Of a DNA stretch of 64,000 bases, positions 22,737-35,166 are shown piece after piece. Within the stretch, counting starts at the first letter, position 1. Each line of letters opens with the position of its first letter. The DNA comes from Alopecurus myosuroides. Lineage: Eukaryota > Streptophyta > Magnoliopsida > Poales > Poaceae. The position numbers and the translations under genes are program-made. The notes below the pieces were generated by a model, which was given only the letters and a program-made list of their open reading frames with translations, made no database searches and was not told where the DNA came from. The DNA lies in assembly GCA_028641055.1 (NCBI GenBank), contig CM054062.1:277471710-277535709 (forward strand), given 5' to 3'.

Positions 22737-24059
22737 TGTTGGGAATATGCCCTAGAGGCAATCATGTATGATGTATTCCCAATGTATTCATAAAGATTTT
22801 AGTCGTCCTTGTTATGAACATCTGATATATGTCATTGAATATGTGATTCGATTGTGGAACTATGTATTCATGTTGTTCATACTAAATTGTCCTTGGTCAT
22901 TAAAGGTTGTGCTGGACACACACCCTAGACTAATGTGAGTGTTGGCTGATGACACGGTTCCACTTGTCATGGGCATGATGATGCCATTCCAATGTTCACA
23001 GACTTGGCTAAAGAGTTTAGCAAGTCGGACTGACCCATATTGAGATGCAACGAGTAAGTCGTCATTTGCATGTCTCAATCAATGTAATCCTTAGACCTGA
23101 GGTTGTCGCACAATCCGAGTTGTGCACCGACTTACGTTCTGCCAAACGTTGTTCTGTGACAAGACAGTTATAAAGACAGAGTTCGGGTCGAATGAGAAGC
23201 AAGATGTGTGATGTGGATAATCAAGATGGGATTTTGCCCCTCCGAATGGAGAGATATTCTCTGGGCCCTCTCGAGTGATATGATTCCGGAAGCATGGTCA
23301 TGCGCAACTCGGCTAAGTGTTAACTGAGTCTGATGACTAAGAGTTAGTCAGATGAATCATATATCACGGATCAAGAAGAGAGTTGAGCTATTAAGGGATG
23401 ACGATAAATCGCCTATAGTTCGACAAGGTATATCGTGAGGCAAAAGGGACTAAGATGAAAGTCACATTGGAAGGTATGTCGTCATGACTCAATGGGACTT
23501 GGGAGTCGGCACGTTCAGCTAGGAGCCGCTACCGATTGATCGATTGAGAGTCGGACTCCAATCGTGTCCAAGTCGCCATGAGCCTGCAGGGTCGCACACT
23601 TAAGAGCGGGAGCAATTGTATTGGTCGGGTTGGACTCGAACCGGAAATGGACTGAGTTTGTGAGTCGGACTCACAGAGGGAATGGGACACAAGTGTTGTG
23701 AAGACCACTACCATTCGCTATATAAAGACGGGCGCAGGTTGCCTAGCGGGCACGTGACTCCACCCCATGCGTTGGGAACCCTAACCCCACTCAGTCCAGC
23801 CGTCGCACCGGACCTAGCAGTCCGCCGTTGGAGCTCCTCCTCGCACGTGTGGATACCGGCAGAGGTGTTGTATGTTCAGCACTTCGGCGTTCGTGGGATT
23901 TGATCGGCTAGATCAGATCGTGGGACTGCACTGCATCGACGCGCTGCATCGATAATCTGCAACCGCGCGTCTAGTGGTAATCCTCGTGGCCTTCTACCTC
24001 GGCTAGATCTTGGAAGTACCGCGTAGGAAAAGTTTTGTTTATCTCTACGCGTTCCAACA
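22737..24059 (+). repeat. 5' LTR of copia H
   Basis: 1323 bp, TG...CA ends. TATATAAA at 23719-23726 with CGGGCGCAGG after it is the likely promoter. The near-palindrome GAGTCGGACTC occurs at 23547-23557 and 23662-23672. Confidence 0.95.
23719..23726 (+). promoter_or_regulatory. TATA box in 5' LTR of H
   Basis: TATATAAA. The same box is kept at 30415-30422 in the 3' LTR. It lies about two thirds into the LTR, where copia U3 ends. Confidence 0.65.
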
Positions 24060-24060
24060 G

Positions 24061-24072
24061 TAGTATCAGAGC
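24061..24072 (+). other. primer binding site of H, initiator-Met tRNA type
   Basis: TAGTATCAGAGC differs by one base from the standard copia site TGGTATCAGAGC, complementary to tRNA-iMet. It lies two bases after the LTR. The mismatch is a G to A transition. Confidence 0.8.
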
Positions 24073-25453
24073 GGTAGCTTCTGGTTTTAGGCCCGAGATC
24101 CGCACATATGTGATATGTAGTTAGCGTTAGATGTGATCTAATTGCTTTTTTTGGTGGTCGCTCTATGAGATAGATCGGTTTTGTACAAGGTTGATTGGAT
24201 CAATCGTACTCGGGGTTAATGGATGATCTGGTTTCCGTGATCATACTGTTATGGTCGTGGAACAACTTACCCCTACCGGTCGGTTTCTGCCATCGGGGTA
24301 TACCGTGACACATAAATCCAGTTGCGGGGATCGAAGATCAAAGAGTTTGATCGAATCGGAATACAGATCAGATTTGGGTAAAATCGTTTTATCCGATGAA
24401 GAAATCCATGTTCGGAATGCAGATGAGATCTGCGTTTTCCAAAATCGTCGGGCGCTGCCCGCACCCGCGAGGGGCGCCGCCCCTTCGATCCCCGCCCGCT
24501 ATCCAGCTAGCGGGACTGCCGGCTTCGCCCTGTCGTAGCGCCTTAGATGTCGTTACGAGTTTCACAACGCCGGTAGATATCGTGTCTATGCATAACTTAT
24601 TTTTGCAGGAAGTTGTGAATGGTATGGCTTATGTGCATGTGATGTGTGTAATCCATACATGATCCGCGTATCATGTTTTTGTCAGCCGGCTGGAGCCTAG
24701 GTGCTGTCATTTTATTGTATAACGGCATGCGTGTCGGATTCTCTATGTAATTTTTCATTTACTACCTAGTGTAGCTTGTTGGAGAACCCGGATGACATGC
24801 AAGTCGATGTACAAGTCGGCTACATGGAGTAAGATGGAACGTGACAAGAGTTGGCACGAGTCGACTTACAAGCTTCGTGGAGATGGAGATCACCATGAAG
24901 AGAGCCATACCATTTCACATTATAATTTCTTTATTTGTGTTATTGTTATGTCTCTTTTTACCTCTATTTAGATAGTTGGTAGATTTTAATCCCTCAAAGA
25001 AGGTCTAGTCTGTCGCCCCGCCAGTGCTGCACCATCACAAGTCGGACATTCTTGGTAGTGGGCTCATAAAATTGAGGTGCTACCAATTCTTTCCGATTAG
25101 GTGGGTTTGAGTCGGACTCTTACAGCGGAAGCACTTGGTAAGCTAGACGAGTCCATCACAACGGTTGTGGGGCTCGGGGCGAGGTAGGTTGGGAGCCGGG
25201 GCATGTGATGCCACCCAACTAACATGAGTCGTATTGGATACGATTGGCAAGGTGTTGCCTATCTAGATCACTTGACGGCTAGCGGTGATGCTAAAGCTCA
25301 CTAGTCGGCTTGCTTATTTAGGATCTTGAATCACTTAGCAACCATCGGAGGGGTGTTGGTTCTAGTGGGAGCATAAGTATTAAAACGTTTAATATGCCTG
25401 CTCTTTTATGAATACATGTCTTAAGTGTTTTGCATATTTTATGTTGTAGATCA
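24073..25453 (+). other. untranslated leader of copia H
   Basis: About 1.38 kb between primer site and gag start. It includes a GC-rich patch at 24448-24540 and several AGTCGG motifs. Its only longer frames (24251-24538, 24396-24662) show no similarity. A long leader may hold the packaging signal. Confidence 0.6.
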
Positions 25454-28400
25454 ATGGCACCTAGCAACCTTCCTCAGTTGTCCACTTTTGCGTTGAGGTC
25501 AATCCTAGAGAAACATAAGTTTAATGGAACTAATTTCACCAACTGGTACCGTAATCTGAGGATAGTCCTCAAGCATGACAAGAAAAAACATGTTCTAGAA
25601 ACTCCACTTCCAGAAGAGCCTGATGATGATGCAACTGTCGCTGTCATGAATGCCTACCGTAAGACTAGAGATGAGTCTACGGAAATTAGCTATCTTATGC
25701 TTGCACAAATGGAACCGGACTTGCATCAGCAGTTCGAGAATGTTGAGGCCTACGATATGATGGAAAGCCTCAAAAGTATGTTCCAGGCTCAGGCAAAGAC
25801 CGAGAGGTATCAAGTCTCTCAAGCTTTGCTGGGCTATAAGCTCAAAGACGGCGATCCACTGAGTCCGCATGTAATCAAGATGACTGGTTACGTGCAGTCT
25901 CTGGATAGGCTGGGCTTCCCAATTAACGAAGAGTTCGCTACTGGTATAATTCTGAACTCTCTTCCTAGTGCGTATGGTCCGTTCATTTTGAACTACCATA
26001 TGCATGGTATGGATAAGAAGATCACTAAATTACATGGGATGCTCAAAACGGCAGAGGCTGATCTTAAGAAAGGTGCCAGTCAAGTGTTGATGGTGCAGAA
26101 TAAGGCTAAGTTCAAGAAGAGTTTTTGGACTAACAAGAAGAAGGATAAGTCAGGAGGCAACGCCCATGGACCTGTCTAGAGCGCTTCCTCAAAGACTAAG
26201 CCTTCTCCTACAACCGGAGCCAATTGCTTCTATTGCAAGCAGGATGACCACTGGAAGAGGAACTGCACCAAGTATTTGGCTGACAGAGCCAAGAGTGGAG
26301 GTGTGACTTCCAACTCAGGTACGCTTGTGTGCAATTTTATAGACATTTATCTTGTTGTTGCACCTAACAGTTTTTGGGTATATGATACCGGATCAGTTAT
26401 TCACATATGCAACTCGTTGCAGGGACTGGTAAGAACTAGGAGCATGGCAAGAGGAGAGGTTGATATTCGGGTCGGCAACAAGGCGAGAGTCGTTGCGTTG
26501 GAAGTCGGCACGATGCAACTTCATTTACCTTCAGGATTTTTAATGGAACTGAATAATTGTTATTATGTTCCAGTGCTTAGTCGAAACATTATTTCCGCCT
26601 CATGTTTGATGAGACAAGGTTATGAGTTGAATATTAAGAATAATGGTTGTTCTTTATATTTGAAAGATATGTTTCATGGCTTTGCACCCGTTCAGAACGG
26701 GTTATTTATTTTGAATCTTGATAGTGAATCGGTCTATAACATAAATGTTAAAAGGTTGAAACCAAATGATCTGAATATGACTTACTTTTGGCATTGTCGG
26801 CTTGGCCATATAAGTTGGAAGCGCATGAAGAATCTCCATGATGATGGACTTCTAACTTCGTTCGACTTAGAGTCGTTCGAGACATGCGAATCATGCCTAC
26901 TAGGCAAAATGACCAAGACACCTTTTGCAAGGAGTTGTGAAAGGGCGTCCGACTTGTTGGAACTAATACATAGTGATGTATGTGGTCCAATGAACACGAC
27001 AGCCAGAGGTGGTTATGAGTACTTCATTACTTTTATTGATGATTTAAGTAGGTATGGATATATCTATTTAATGAAACACAAGTCGGAAGCCTTTGAGAAA
27101 TTCAAGGAATTCCAGAGTGAAGTACAAAATCAACTCGGCAAGAAAATAAAGTTTCTACGGTCGGACCGTGGAGGCGAGTACTTGAGCCATGAGTTTGATG
27201 ACCATCTAAAGAGTTGTGGAATAGTTCCTCAACTCACTCCGCCGGGTACACCGCAAAGGAACGGTGTATCGGAACGGAGAAATTGGACCCTGTTGGACAT
27301 GGTACGATCAATGATGAGTCGGACAGATCTACCTTTATCATTTTGGGGTTATTGTCTAGAAACTGCAGCGTTCATACCAAACAGAGTACCATCAAAGTCA
27401 GTAAATAAGACACCGTATGAGATGTGGACTGGCAAGAGGCCAAGTTTGTCTTTTCTTAAGATTTGGGGTTGTGAAGCATTTGTCAAGCGACTACAGCCGG
27501 ACAAGCTCACGCCCAAGTCCGATAAGTGTATTTTCGTGGGGTATCCGAGGGAAACCTTGGGGTACTACTTCTATAACCGAGAAGAGGGCAAAGTGTTTGT
27601 TGCTCGGAACGGTGTGTTCCTTGAGAAAGAGTTTCTCAGTCGGAGAGTCAGTGGGAGCACAGTGCAACTCGAAGAAATTCGAGAGGAACCAGCTAGGGGC
27701 GAGTTGGCAAGGGCCTTGGAGGCTGAGCCAGTCGTGGTACCTACGCCGGCAACAACACCTGAACCACGGAGATCTGCCAGATTACAAAATGCTCGTGATG
27801 TTTTACTGTTAGATAGTAACGAGCCGGCAACTTATTCGGAAGCGATGGTGGGATCTGATTCCGAGTCATGGCTTGGAGCCATGAGATCCGAGTTAAAGTC
27901 CATGGATGAAAACCAAGTTTGAAATTTGGTTGATCTGCCTGACGGTGCAAGACCCGTCGAGTGCAAATGGGTCTTTAAGAAGAAAACTGATATGGATGGA
28001 AATATTTACGTCTATAAAGCACGACTTTCCGCGAAGGGGTTCCGACAGGTTCAAGGAGTTGACTACGACGATACCTTCTCGCCCGTAGCGATGCTTAAAT
28101 CAGTTCGGATGATGTTAGCCATAGCAGCCTATTTCGACTATGAGATATGGCAGATGGATGTCAAGACGGCTTTCCTTAATGGAAATTTAACTGAGGACGT
28201 GTATATGATACAGCCCGAAGGTTTTGTCGATCCAGCTAATGCTGACAAGGTATGCAAACTTCAGAAATCCATTTATGGGTTGAAGCAAGCATCTCGGAGT
28301 TGGAACATTCGCTTTGATGAGGTAGTCAAATCATTTGGCTTCATCAAGAGCGATCATGATTCTTATTTATACAAGAAGTTTAGTGGGAGCAAAGTAAATT

Positions 28401-29395
28401 TTCTAATCTTATATGTGGATGACATATTACTGATGGGAAATGATGTCATGATGTTGAAATAAACCAAAGAATCATTGGAAAGGAGTTTCTCGATGAAGGA
28501 TTTGGGTGAGGCGACTTACATATTAGGAATCAGGATCTATAGAGATAGATCAAGGGAGCTCATTGGATTGAGTCAGAGTACATATCTGGACAAAGTTTTG
28601 AAGAAATTCAAAATGGAAGAGTCTAAGAAGGGATTCTTACCGATGTCCCATGGTATAAAACTTAGCAAGACTCAGTGTCCTTCGACGACTGATGAGCGAA
28701 GTCGGATGAGTGTGATCCCGTATGCTTCGGCAATCGGATCCATCATGTATGCCATGATTTGTACTAGGCCAGATGTTTCATATGCTCTAAGTGTAACGAG
28801 CAGATACCAGGCTGACCCTGGCGAAGCCCACTGGGCAGCGGTTAAAAACATCCTTAAGTACTTGAGAAGGACTAAGGAAATGTTCCTAGTTTATGGAGGT
28901 GATGAGGAATTTAGTGTAAAGGGTTACACAGATGCGAGTTATCTCACCGACTCAGATGATTCTCGTTCGCAATCTGGATACGTGTTCGTAATGAACGGAG
29001 GGACTGTGAGCTGGAAGAGTTCCAAGCAAGATACCGTGTCTGCATCTACAACAGAGACTGAGTATATTGCTGACTCGGAGGCTGCAAAGGAAGCTGTTTG
29101 GATCAGGAACCTCCTGATGGATCTTGGTGTGGTTCAGGGCGCGTCCAATCCTTTGGACGTATATTGTGACAACAATGGTGCTATCGCACAAGCCAAGGAA
29201 CCTAGACAACACCAGAAGAACAAACATATACTCATGCGTTACCACCTCATTCGCCAGTTTGTCGAACAAGATGATATCAAGTTATGCAAAGTACACACGG
29301 ATGCAAACATTGCAGATCCGTTGACAAAGGCGCTATCACAACCTAAGCATGAGGCGCACATGAGAGGTATGGGCATTCGATACCTAGTCATATGA
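25454..29395 (+). pseudogene. copia H gag-pol polyprotein with three nonsense codons
   Basis: One continuous frame of 1313 residues from ATG 25454 is interrupted only by TAG 26177-26179, TGA 27920-27922 and TAA 28460-28462. In order: gag (KFNGTNFTNWYRNLRIVLK, about residues 25-215), zinc knuckle CFYCKQDDHWKRNC (26227-26268), protease with DTGSVIHIC in the active-site position, GAG-pre-integrase HHCC (FWHCRLGHISW...CESCLLGK), integrase core (HSDVCGPM, FIDDLSRYGY, NGVSERRNW), reverse transcriptase (KARLSAKGFRQ, YVDDILLMGN) and RNase H (DANIADPLTKAL at the end). All three stops are single-base changes (TGA replaces Trp in NLVDLPDG context). The copy cannot make the full polyprotein. Confidence 0.93.
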
Positions 29396-29419
29396 TGTCA
29401 GGATGATTGACTCTAGTGC

Positions 29420-29430
29420 AAGTGGGAGAC
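29420..29430 (+). other. polypurine tract of copia H
   Basis: AAGTGGGAGAC directly before the 3' LTR, the usual copia plus-strand primer. Confidence 0.85.
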
Positions 29431-30755
29431 TGTTGGGAATATGCCATAGAGGCAATCATGTATGATGTATTCCCAATGTATTCATAAAGATTTTAGTCGT
29501 CCTTGTTATGAACATCTGATATAAGTCATTGAATATGTGATTCGATTGTGGAACTATGTATTCATGTTGTTCATACTAAATTGTCCTTGGTCATTAAAGG
29601 TTGTGGTGGACACACACCCTAGACTAATGTGAGTGTTGGCTGATGACACGGTTCCACTTGTCATGGTCATGATGATGCCATTCCAATGTTCACAGACTTG
29701 GCTAAAGAGTTTAGCAAGTCGGACTGACCCATATTGAGATGCAACGAGTAAGTCGTCATTGCATGTCTCAATCAATGTAATCCTTAGACCTGAGGTTGTC
29801 GCACAATCCGAGTTGTGGATCACCGACTTAGGTTCTGTCAAACGCTGTTCTGTGACAAGGCAGTTATAAAGGCAGAGTTCGGGTCGAATGAGAAGCAAGC
29901 TGCGTGATGTGGATAATCAAGATGGGATTTTGCCCCTCCGAATGGAGAGATATTCTCTGGGCCCTCTCGAGTGATATGATTCCGGAAGCATGGCCATGCG
30001 CAACTCGGTTAAGTGTTAACTGAGTCTGTTGACTAAGTGTTAGTCAGATGAATCATACATCACGGATCGAGAAGAGAGTTGAGCTATTAAGAGATGACAA
30101 TAAATCGTCTATAGTTCGACAAGGTATATCGTGAGGCAAAAGGGACTAAGATGAAAGTCACATTGGAAGGTATGTCGTCATGACTCAATGGGACTTGGGA
30201 GTCGGCACGTTCTGTTAGGAGCCGCTCCCGATTGATCGATTAAGAGTCGGACTCCAATCGTGTCCAAGTCGCCATGAGCCTGCAGGGTCGCACACTTAAG
30301 AGCGGGAGCAATTATATTGGTCGGGTTGGACTCGAACCGTAAATGGACTGAGTTTGTGAGTCGGACTCACAGAGGGAATGGGCCACAAGTATTGTGAAGC
30401 CCACTACCATCCGCTATATAAAGAGGGGCGCAGGTTGCCCATCGGGCACGTGACTTCATCCCATGCGTTGGGAACCATAACCCCACTCAGTCCAGCCGTC
30501 GCACCGGACCTAGCAGTCCGCCGTCAGAGCTCCTCCTCGCACGTGTGGATACCGGCAGAGGTGTTGTACGTTCAACACTCCGACGTTCGTGGGATTGGAT
30601 CGGCTGGATCGGATCGTGGGACTGCACTGCATCGACGCGCTGCATCGATAATCCGCAACCGCGCGTCTAGTGGTAATCCTCGTGGCCTTCTACCTCGGCT
30701 AGATCTTGGAAGTACCGCGTAGGAAAAGTTTTGTTTATCTCTACGCGTTCCAACA
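29431..30755 (+). repeat. 3' LTR of copia H
   Basis: 1325 bp, about 3.5% different from the 5' copy by direct comparison, mostly transitions. It carries a 3-base insertion near 29818 and lacks one T near 29760. The right duplication TGAAG follows at 30756-30760. Confidence 0.95.
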
Positions 30756-30760
30756 TGAAG

Positions 30761-32748
30761 CACATCAGATCAACGGAGTCTGATCACTGCTATGTGTTAA
30801 CAGAACTCCGACAGTCAGAAGGCTATAATACAAGACGTGCTAGGAGTTTTCTGTATGAGAATGTTTGGCAATCTCATTGTGAGTATGATGAGCTGGTCAA
30901 GAAAAATTGGCAGCGGGGTGTTGGCCAAGATGGATTACAGGAGTGGTGACGGCTCTCAAGGAAATGCAGGATAATTTGGGCATGTGGGGTGCACGTGAAT
31001 TTGGCAGCTTGAGACAGAAAGTACGAAAGTTGCAGAAAAACCTTGAGAGACTTAGAGCATCCTCTATGTTGAGAGGTCCATCCGAGGAGGAGCGATCGGT
31101 TTCAAATAAATTAAGGGAGGCTCTACGCCAAGAGGAAGTATGGATGCAACAACGAAGTAGGATGCAATGGCTGAAAGCCGGTGATCGGAACACGGCATAT
31201 TTTCATGCGCAGGCAGCCCAGCGGCGAAGGATAAATCGAATCACGTCCCTAAAAAGCACAAAACATGACTGTATCTGTGAACATCCGGAGGAGGTGAGCG
31301 AGGAGATCCAGAAGTTTTATTCGAATTTATATCAGACCCAAGGATATAATGACATGAGCAACTTACTCAATTTAGTTACTCCGAAAGTCACAGAGGAGAT
31401 GAACGTCATATTATCAAGAGGTTTTGAGGCTTCGGAAATTAAAAATGCACTCTGTCAAATGGCAACCTCAAAAGCTCCAGGTGTAGATGGTTTTACCGCT
31501 TACCGCGAGATTTTTCCAGCGTCACTGGGAGTTGTTGGGAGATGACCTACTGATGGTTGTGCTGAATTTTTTGAATGGTGGTGAACTACCGGTGGGAATG
31601 AATGATACAACAATTACCCTAATCCCAAAGGTCTGGAACCCGCAATATATTTCTCAATATCGTCCGACCTCCCTTTGTCAAGTGCTTTATAAAATAGCAG
31701 CGAAGGCTATTGCAAACAGAATGAGAGGGATTTTGGATGAGGTAATTGGATATGAACAGAGTGCTTTCGTCCCCGGACGATTAATAACCGATGACGTCTT
31801 AGTGGCATATGAGAGTGTGCATGCCATGAGGAAGAAGAAGAAATGCAAAAAAAAAAGCCTTTTGTGCGGTCAAATTAGATATGATGAAAGCGTACGATCG
31901 TGTGGAATGGCACTATCTTGAGGCGATGCTACTAAAATTGGGTTTTGATGACAACTTCGTGAGGCTAATTATGAAATGTGTGTCATCTGTCCGATTTGCA
32001 GTCAAAGTTAATGGGAAGCTTCTTCCGTATTTTACTCCGTCGAGAGGATTGAGACAAGGTGATTCGATGTCACCTTATTTGTTCTTGATCTGTGGAGAGG
32101 GTTTTACAACTCTGCTGAATAAATTTGGTACTCACATTGATAGAGGCATTAGAGTGAGTTATAGATCGCCATGGGTGAATCATTTATTCGCAGATGATAG
32201 TCTCATTTTTATGGGAGCTTGTGCAGAAAGTGCGGATCGGTTGAGTGCCATCTTGGATATATATGTTGAATGCTCGGATGAAGGTTAACAAGGACAAAAG
32301 CTCGATTTACTTTAGTCCGGATGCATTGCATCCTCTAAAGGATTTAGTAAAAGATATCCTCGGTATTACTGTGGAAGCCTTCTCTGAAAGATATTTAGGG
32401 ATACCAACGGTCGTGGGGAGGATTACCAGTGGTACGTTTGACCATATTGGTGAACGTTCACGGGGATGTATGCAGGGGTGGTCGGAGTGTATGCTATCAA
32501 GTGCAGCTAGAGAAACTCTACTCAAAGCTGTGATTCAAGCTATCCCAACTTATGCAATGAGTTGCTTTAAATTCACAAAGAAAGTGTGTAAAAGTTTAGT
32601 GGCGGCAATGGCAAGATTTTGGTGGAGTAGCTCCGTGGATAGAATATCTTTACACCGGCTCTCTTGTGACAAATTGGCTGCACCAAAGGTCAAGGGAGGC
32701 ATTGGCTTCCGAGATTTCGAGCTATTTAATTTGGCACTTTTGGGGTAA
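30761..32748 (+). pseudogene. LINE G ORF2, reverse transcriptase region
   Basis: This continues the endonuclease frame after copia H. It contains a linker (WLKAGDRNTAYFHAQA, 31165-31210), the start of the RT domain with KAPGVDGF (about 31470), PTSLCQVLYKIAAKAIANRM, SAFVPGRLITDD, GLRQGDSMSPYLFLI and the catalytic FADDSLIFMG (about 32188). The thumb follows with RYLGIPTVVGR and LLKAVIQAIPTYAMSCF. Frameshifts lie near 31490, 31860 (in an A-run) and 32250, plus a stop at 30946. The RT makes cDNA at the nicked target. It is inactive here. Confidence 0.9.
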
Positions 32749-34153
32749 GCATGGCTGGAGATTTTTGACACATCCAGACTCTCTGTGCGCTAAGGTTCTT
32801 AAAGGTAAATATTTTCATGACACAGATTTCATGCATGCATCTGTTCCTTCAAGTGCTTCATCTACTTGGAGGGCGATAATTGCTGGACGTGAGGCCCTAG
32901 AGTTGGGCCTGATTAAGAGAGTGGGTGACGGATCCTCAATTTCTACCTGGGAAGATGGATGGGTACCTGGTACATACACGCTGAAATCAATGGGACGACT
33001 AGGTACACTTCCACTAGAAAAAGTTTCTGACTTAACTGATCAAGAGTCGAGAAATTGGAAAATAATTGTCGGAGGGAAAAATTTCTTGCTCCAGATGCGG
33101 ACGCAATTCTAAATATTCCACTACGGAGTATTGGAGGGGAAAATATTTTGGCTTGGAACTTTGAGAAGACGAAGATCTATTCTGTTAAATCTGCATACCG
33201 TGCCTTGGTGACTCAAAAAGAGCGTTCGGCTCTGGATGAAGGGCAGGTTATGGGAACCTCAGTGGCTGACGAACAGATGTGGAAATCCCATTGGAAACTC
33301 AATGTTTTGCCGAAGGTCAAGGTATTTTGGTGGCGGGTTATCAGAGGTATTCTCCCGGATGCTTATACTCTGAAACATCGTCATATTAGAGAGCTTAGCA
33401 GATGTGATATTTGTCTAGCTACTGAGGAAACATTAATGCATGTGTTGATTTCATGCTCGCATGCTCAGAGGTTTTGGGAGGAGGCGAGGAAGGTGCTGGA
33501 TCTAAAACTTCCTAGGCTTCATCATAGTACTTGGTTGCGGGACATTTTATGTGACCAAATGTTTACTAGTACACAACGGGTGCAAATAATCAGCATAATG
33601 TATTCCATCTGGTCTACACGTAACAGAGTAACACATGATGGTGAGAAGTTTGATCTATATCATTCTCTCAAGAAGGTCAGAGAATAATTACAGCTGATCG
33701 ATTCTCATAAAGGAAAGGCTAAAACCCTTCTAGGACAGAGTTGGCTACCTCTGGATACGGGATGGATTAAAATCAATACAGATGGTGCCATCAATGAGGA
33801 AGAACACAAGGGGGCGACGGTGGCGTTGCCCGGTCTCACATGTCTTTCATCGATGCATGGAGTAAGCCTATGATGGGTGTTTCTAACCCACTCACAGCTG
33901 AAGTTATGGCCTTCCGTGATGGTGTAATTTTCGCAAACTGCGTGGTTATTCACATGTGGTGATGGGGACAGATTGCTTAGAGATTCTTAATCTCTGGAAT
34001 TCGTGTCAGGTTGATCGCTCAATGGTGGCGCCAATCTTGGATGAAGTTGGGGAGTTGGTTTCAGATCTTGATTCATTCTCAGTACAACATGTTAGACGGT
34101 CGGCAAATAATTCAGCACACCTATGTGCAAAATTCGCTTGTACGCTAGCGTGA
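32749..34153 (+). pseudogene. LINE G ORF2, zf-RVT and RNase H end
   Basis: A connection segment (TWRAIIAGREALELGLIKRVGDG, split by frameshifts near 32740 and 33090) is followed by the zf-RVT domain (AYRALVTQ, then WKLNVLPKVKVFWWRVIRGILP and CDICLATEETLMHVLISC, 33280-33460). A plant-type RNase H follows: INTDGAI at about 33775 carries the first Asp, then AEVMAF-like sequence, and VMGTDCLEIL with HVRRSANNSAHLCAKFA to 34153. A stop at 33685-33687 and a frameshift near 33870-33955 disrupt it. Confidence 0.85.
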
Positions 34154-34256
34154 CTAGTACTTGGCTAGATGAGAGCCCAACTTTTCTTGTAACCAGTCTT
34201 CAGGCTGATTGTACCGGAACCATTTCTTAATAGAGCTCCTGAAATTCTACGCAAAA
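34154..34256 (+). other. 3' UTR and A-tail of LINE G
   Basis: About 100 bases with an AATAGAGCTCC end and a very short A-tail that merges with the AATG start of the duplication (34257-34273). Confidence 0.75.
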
Positions 34257-34273
34257 AATGATAAAAAGTGATG

Positions 34274-35166
34274 CTTCTGATAAAGAAGAAACTGAAGTTG
34301 AACCTGAAAAGCAAACTAAAACTGCAAAGTATACTAAGGAGGATTTTATTTCTAATAAACATGGTAATGAGAGAGAACATTGGGTACAAAAAGCAATGCC
34401 TTTTCCTAATAAGAAACACAAATCAAAGGAGGAAGTACATTATAACAGGTTTTGTGAATGGATGAAACATTTGTTTTTGCAAATTCCTTTGACTAATGCT
34501 ATTAATTTGCCTCCTTATTCTAAATATATGAAAGATATTGTCTCTAACAAAAGGAAATTTCCAAATAAGGAAATTTTCACTATGCTTGCTAATTACTATT
34601 TCAATGGCAAGGTTCCAAAGAAGCTTGGAGATCCTGATATTCCTATTATTACTTGTTCTATTAAAAATAATTATGTTAGAACTGCTTTATGTGATCTAGG
34701 AGCAGGAGCTAGTGTTATGACTTTTTCTCTCCATAAGAGACTCTCTCTGGAAAAATTGATACCAACTGATATATCTTTGCAAATGGCTGATAAATCTACT
34801 GCTATTCCTATTTGTATATGTGAGAATGTTCCTGTTCAAGTGACTACTAATTGTTTGATATTCACTGACTTTGTTGTGTTGGAAATGCCTGAAGATGATA
34901 ATATGTCTATTATTCTTGGGAGACCTTTTCTTAACACTGCACGAGCTGTTATTGATTGCAACCAAGGAAAAATAACTTTTAATGTCAATGATAAAGAGCA
35001 CACCGTTTATTTTTCCAAGAAGATTGATGGGAAATATGGTCTAAATTCAATTGAAAATATTGAGACCATCAAGATTGGAGAATTCTATTGTCCCATTCTA
35101 ATGTCACCAAAAGAATTTGAAATTATTATGATTGGGACTATGTCTATCAAAGTTGAGATAACATAA
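34274..35166 (+). CDS. element F gag C-terminus and aspartic protease
   Basis: An open frame runs from 34258 through the duplication to TAA 35164-35166 (about 300 residues). It holds a Lys/Glu-rich gag tail (EEVHYNRFCEWMKHLFLQIP) and then a retropepsin-like domain (about residues 125-260): IPIITCSIKNNYVRTALCDL begins it, the active-site segment CDLGAGASVM follows, then SIILGRPFLNTARAVIDCNQ. In the family this protease matures Gag. It is the only intact stretch of F's polyprotein. It is followed by non-coding sequence instead of reverse transcriptase. Confidence 0.85.

Larger units (their letters stand above)
22737..30755 (+). mobile_element. Ty1/copia element H, complete
   Basis: 8019 bp with LTRs of 1323 and 1325 bp (TGTTGGGAATATGCC...CGTTCCAACA), an exact 5-bp duplication TGAAG, an iMet-type primer site, one gag-pol frame broken by only three stop codons, and a polypurine tract. 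The LTRs differ at about 46 sites plus two small indels (about 3.5%). The ends resemble the BARE/Angela/Maximus groups of Triticeae copia; I do not assign a family. It sits in ORF2 of LINE G. Confidence 0.95.
20719..34256 (+). mobile_element. L1-type LINE G (interrupted by copia H)
   Basis: About 5.5 kb without copia H. The order is ORF1 (DUF4283-like domain and zinc knuckle), then ORF2 (endonuclease, reverse transcriptase, zf-RVT, RNase H), then a short A-tail (34253-34256), between 17-bp duplications. The 3' end AATAGAGCTCCTGAAATTC is like that of many plant L1 elements. The long 5' leader and ORF1 suggest it inserted at or near full length. Both ORFs carry stops and frameshifts. Confidence 0.92.
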
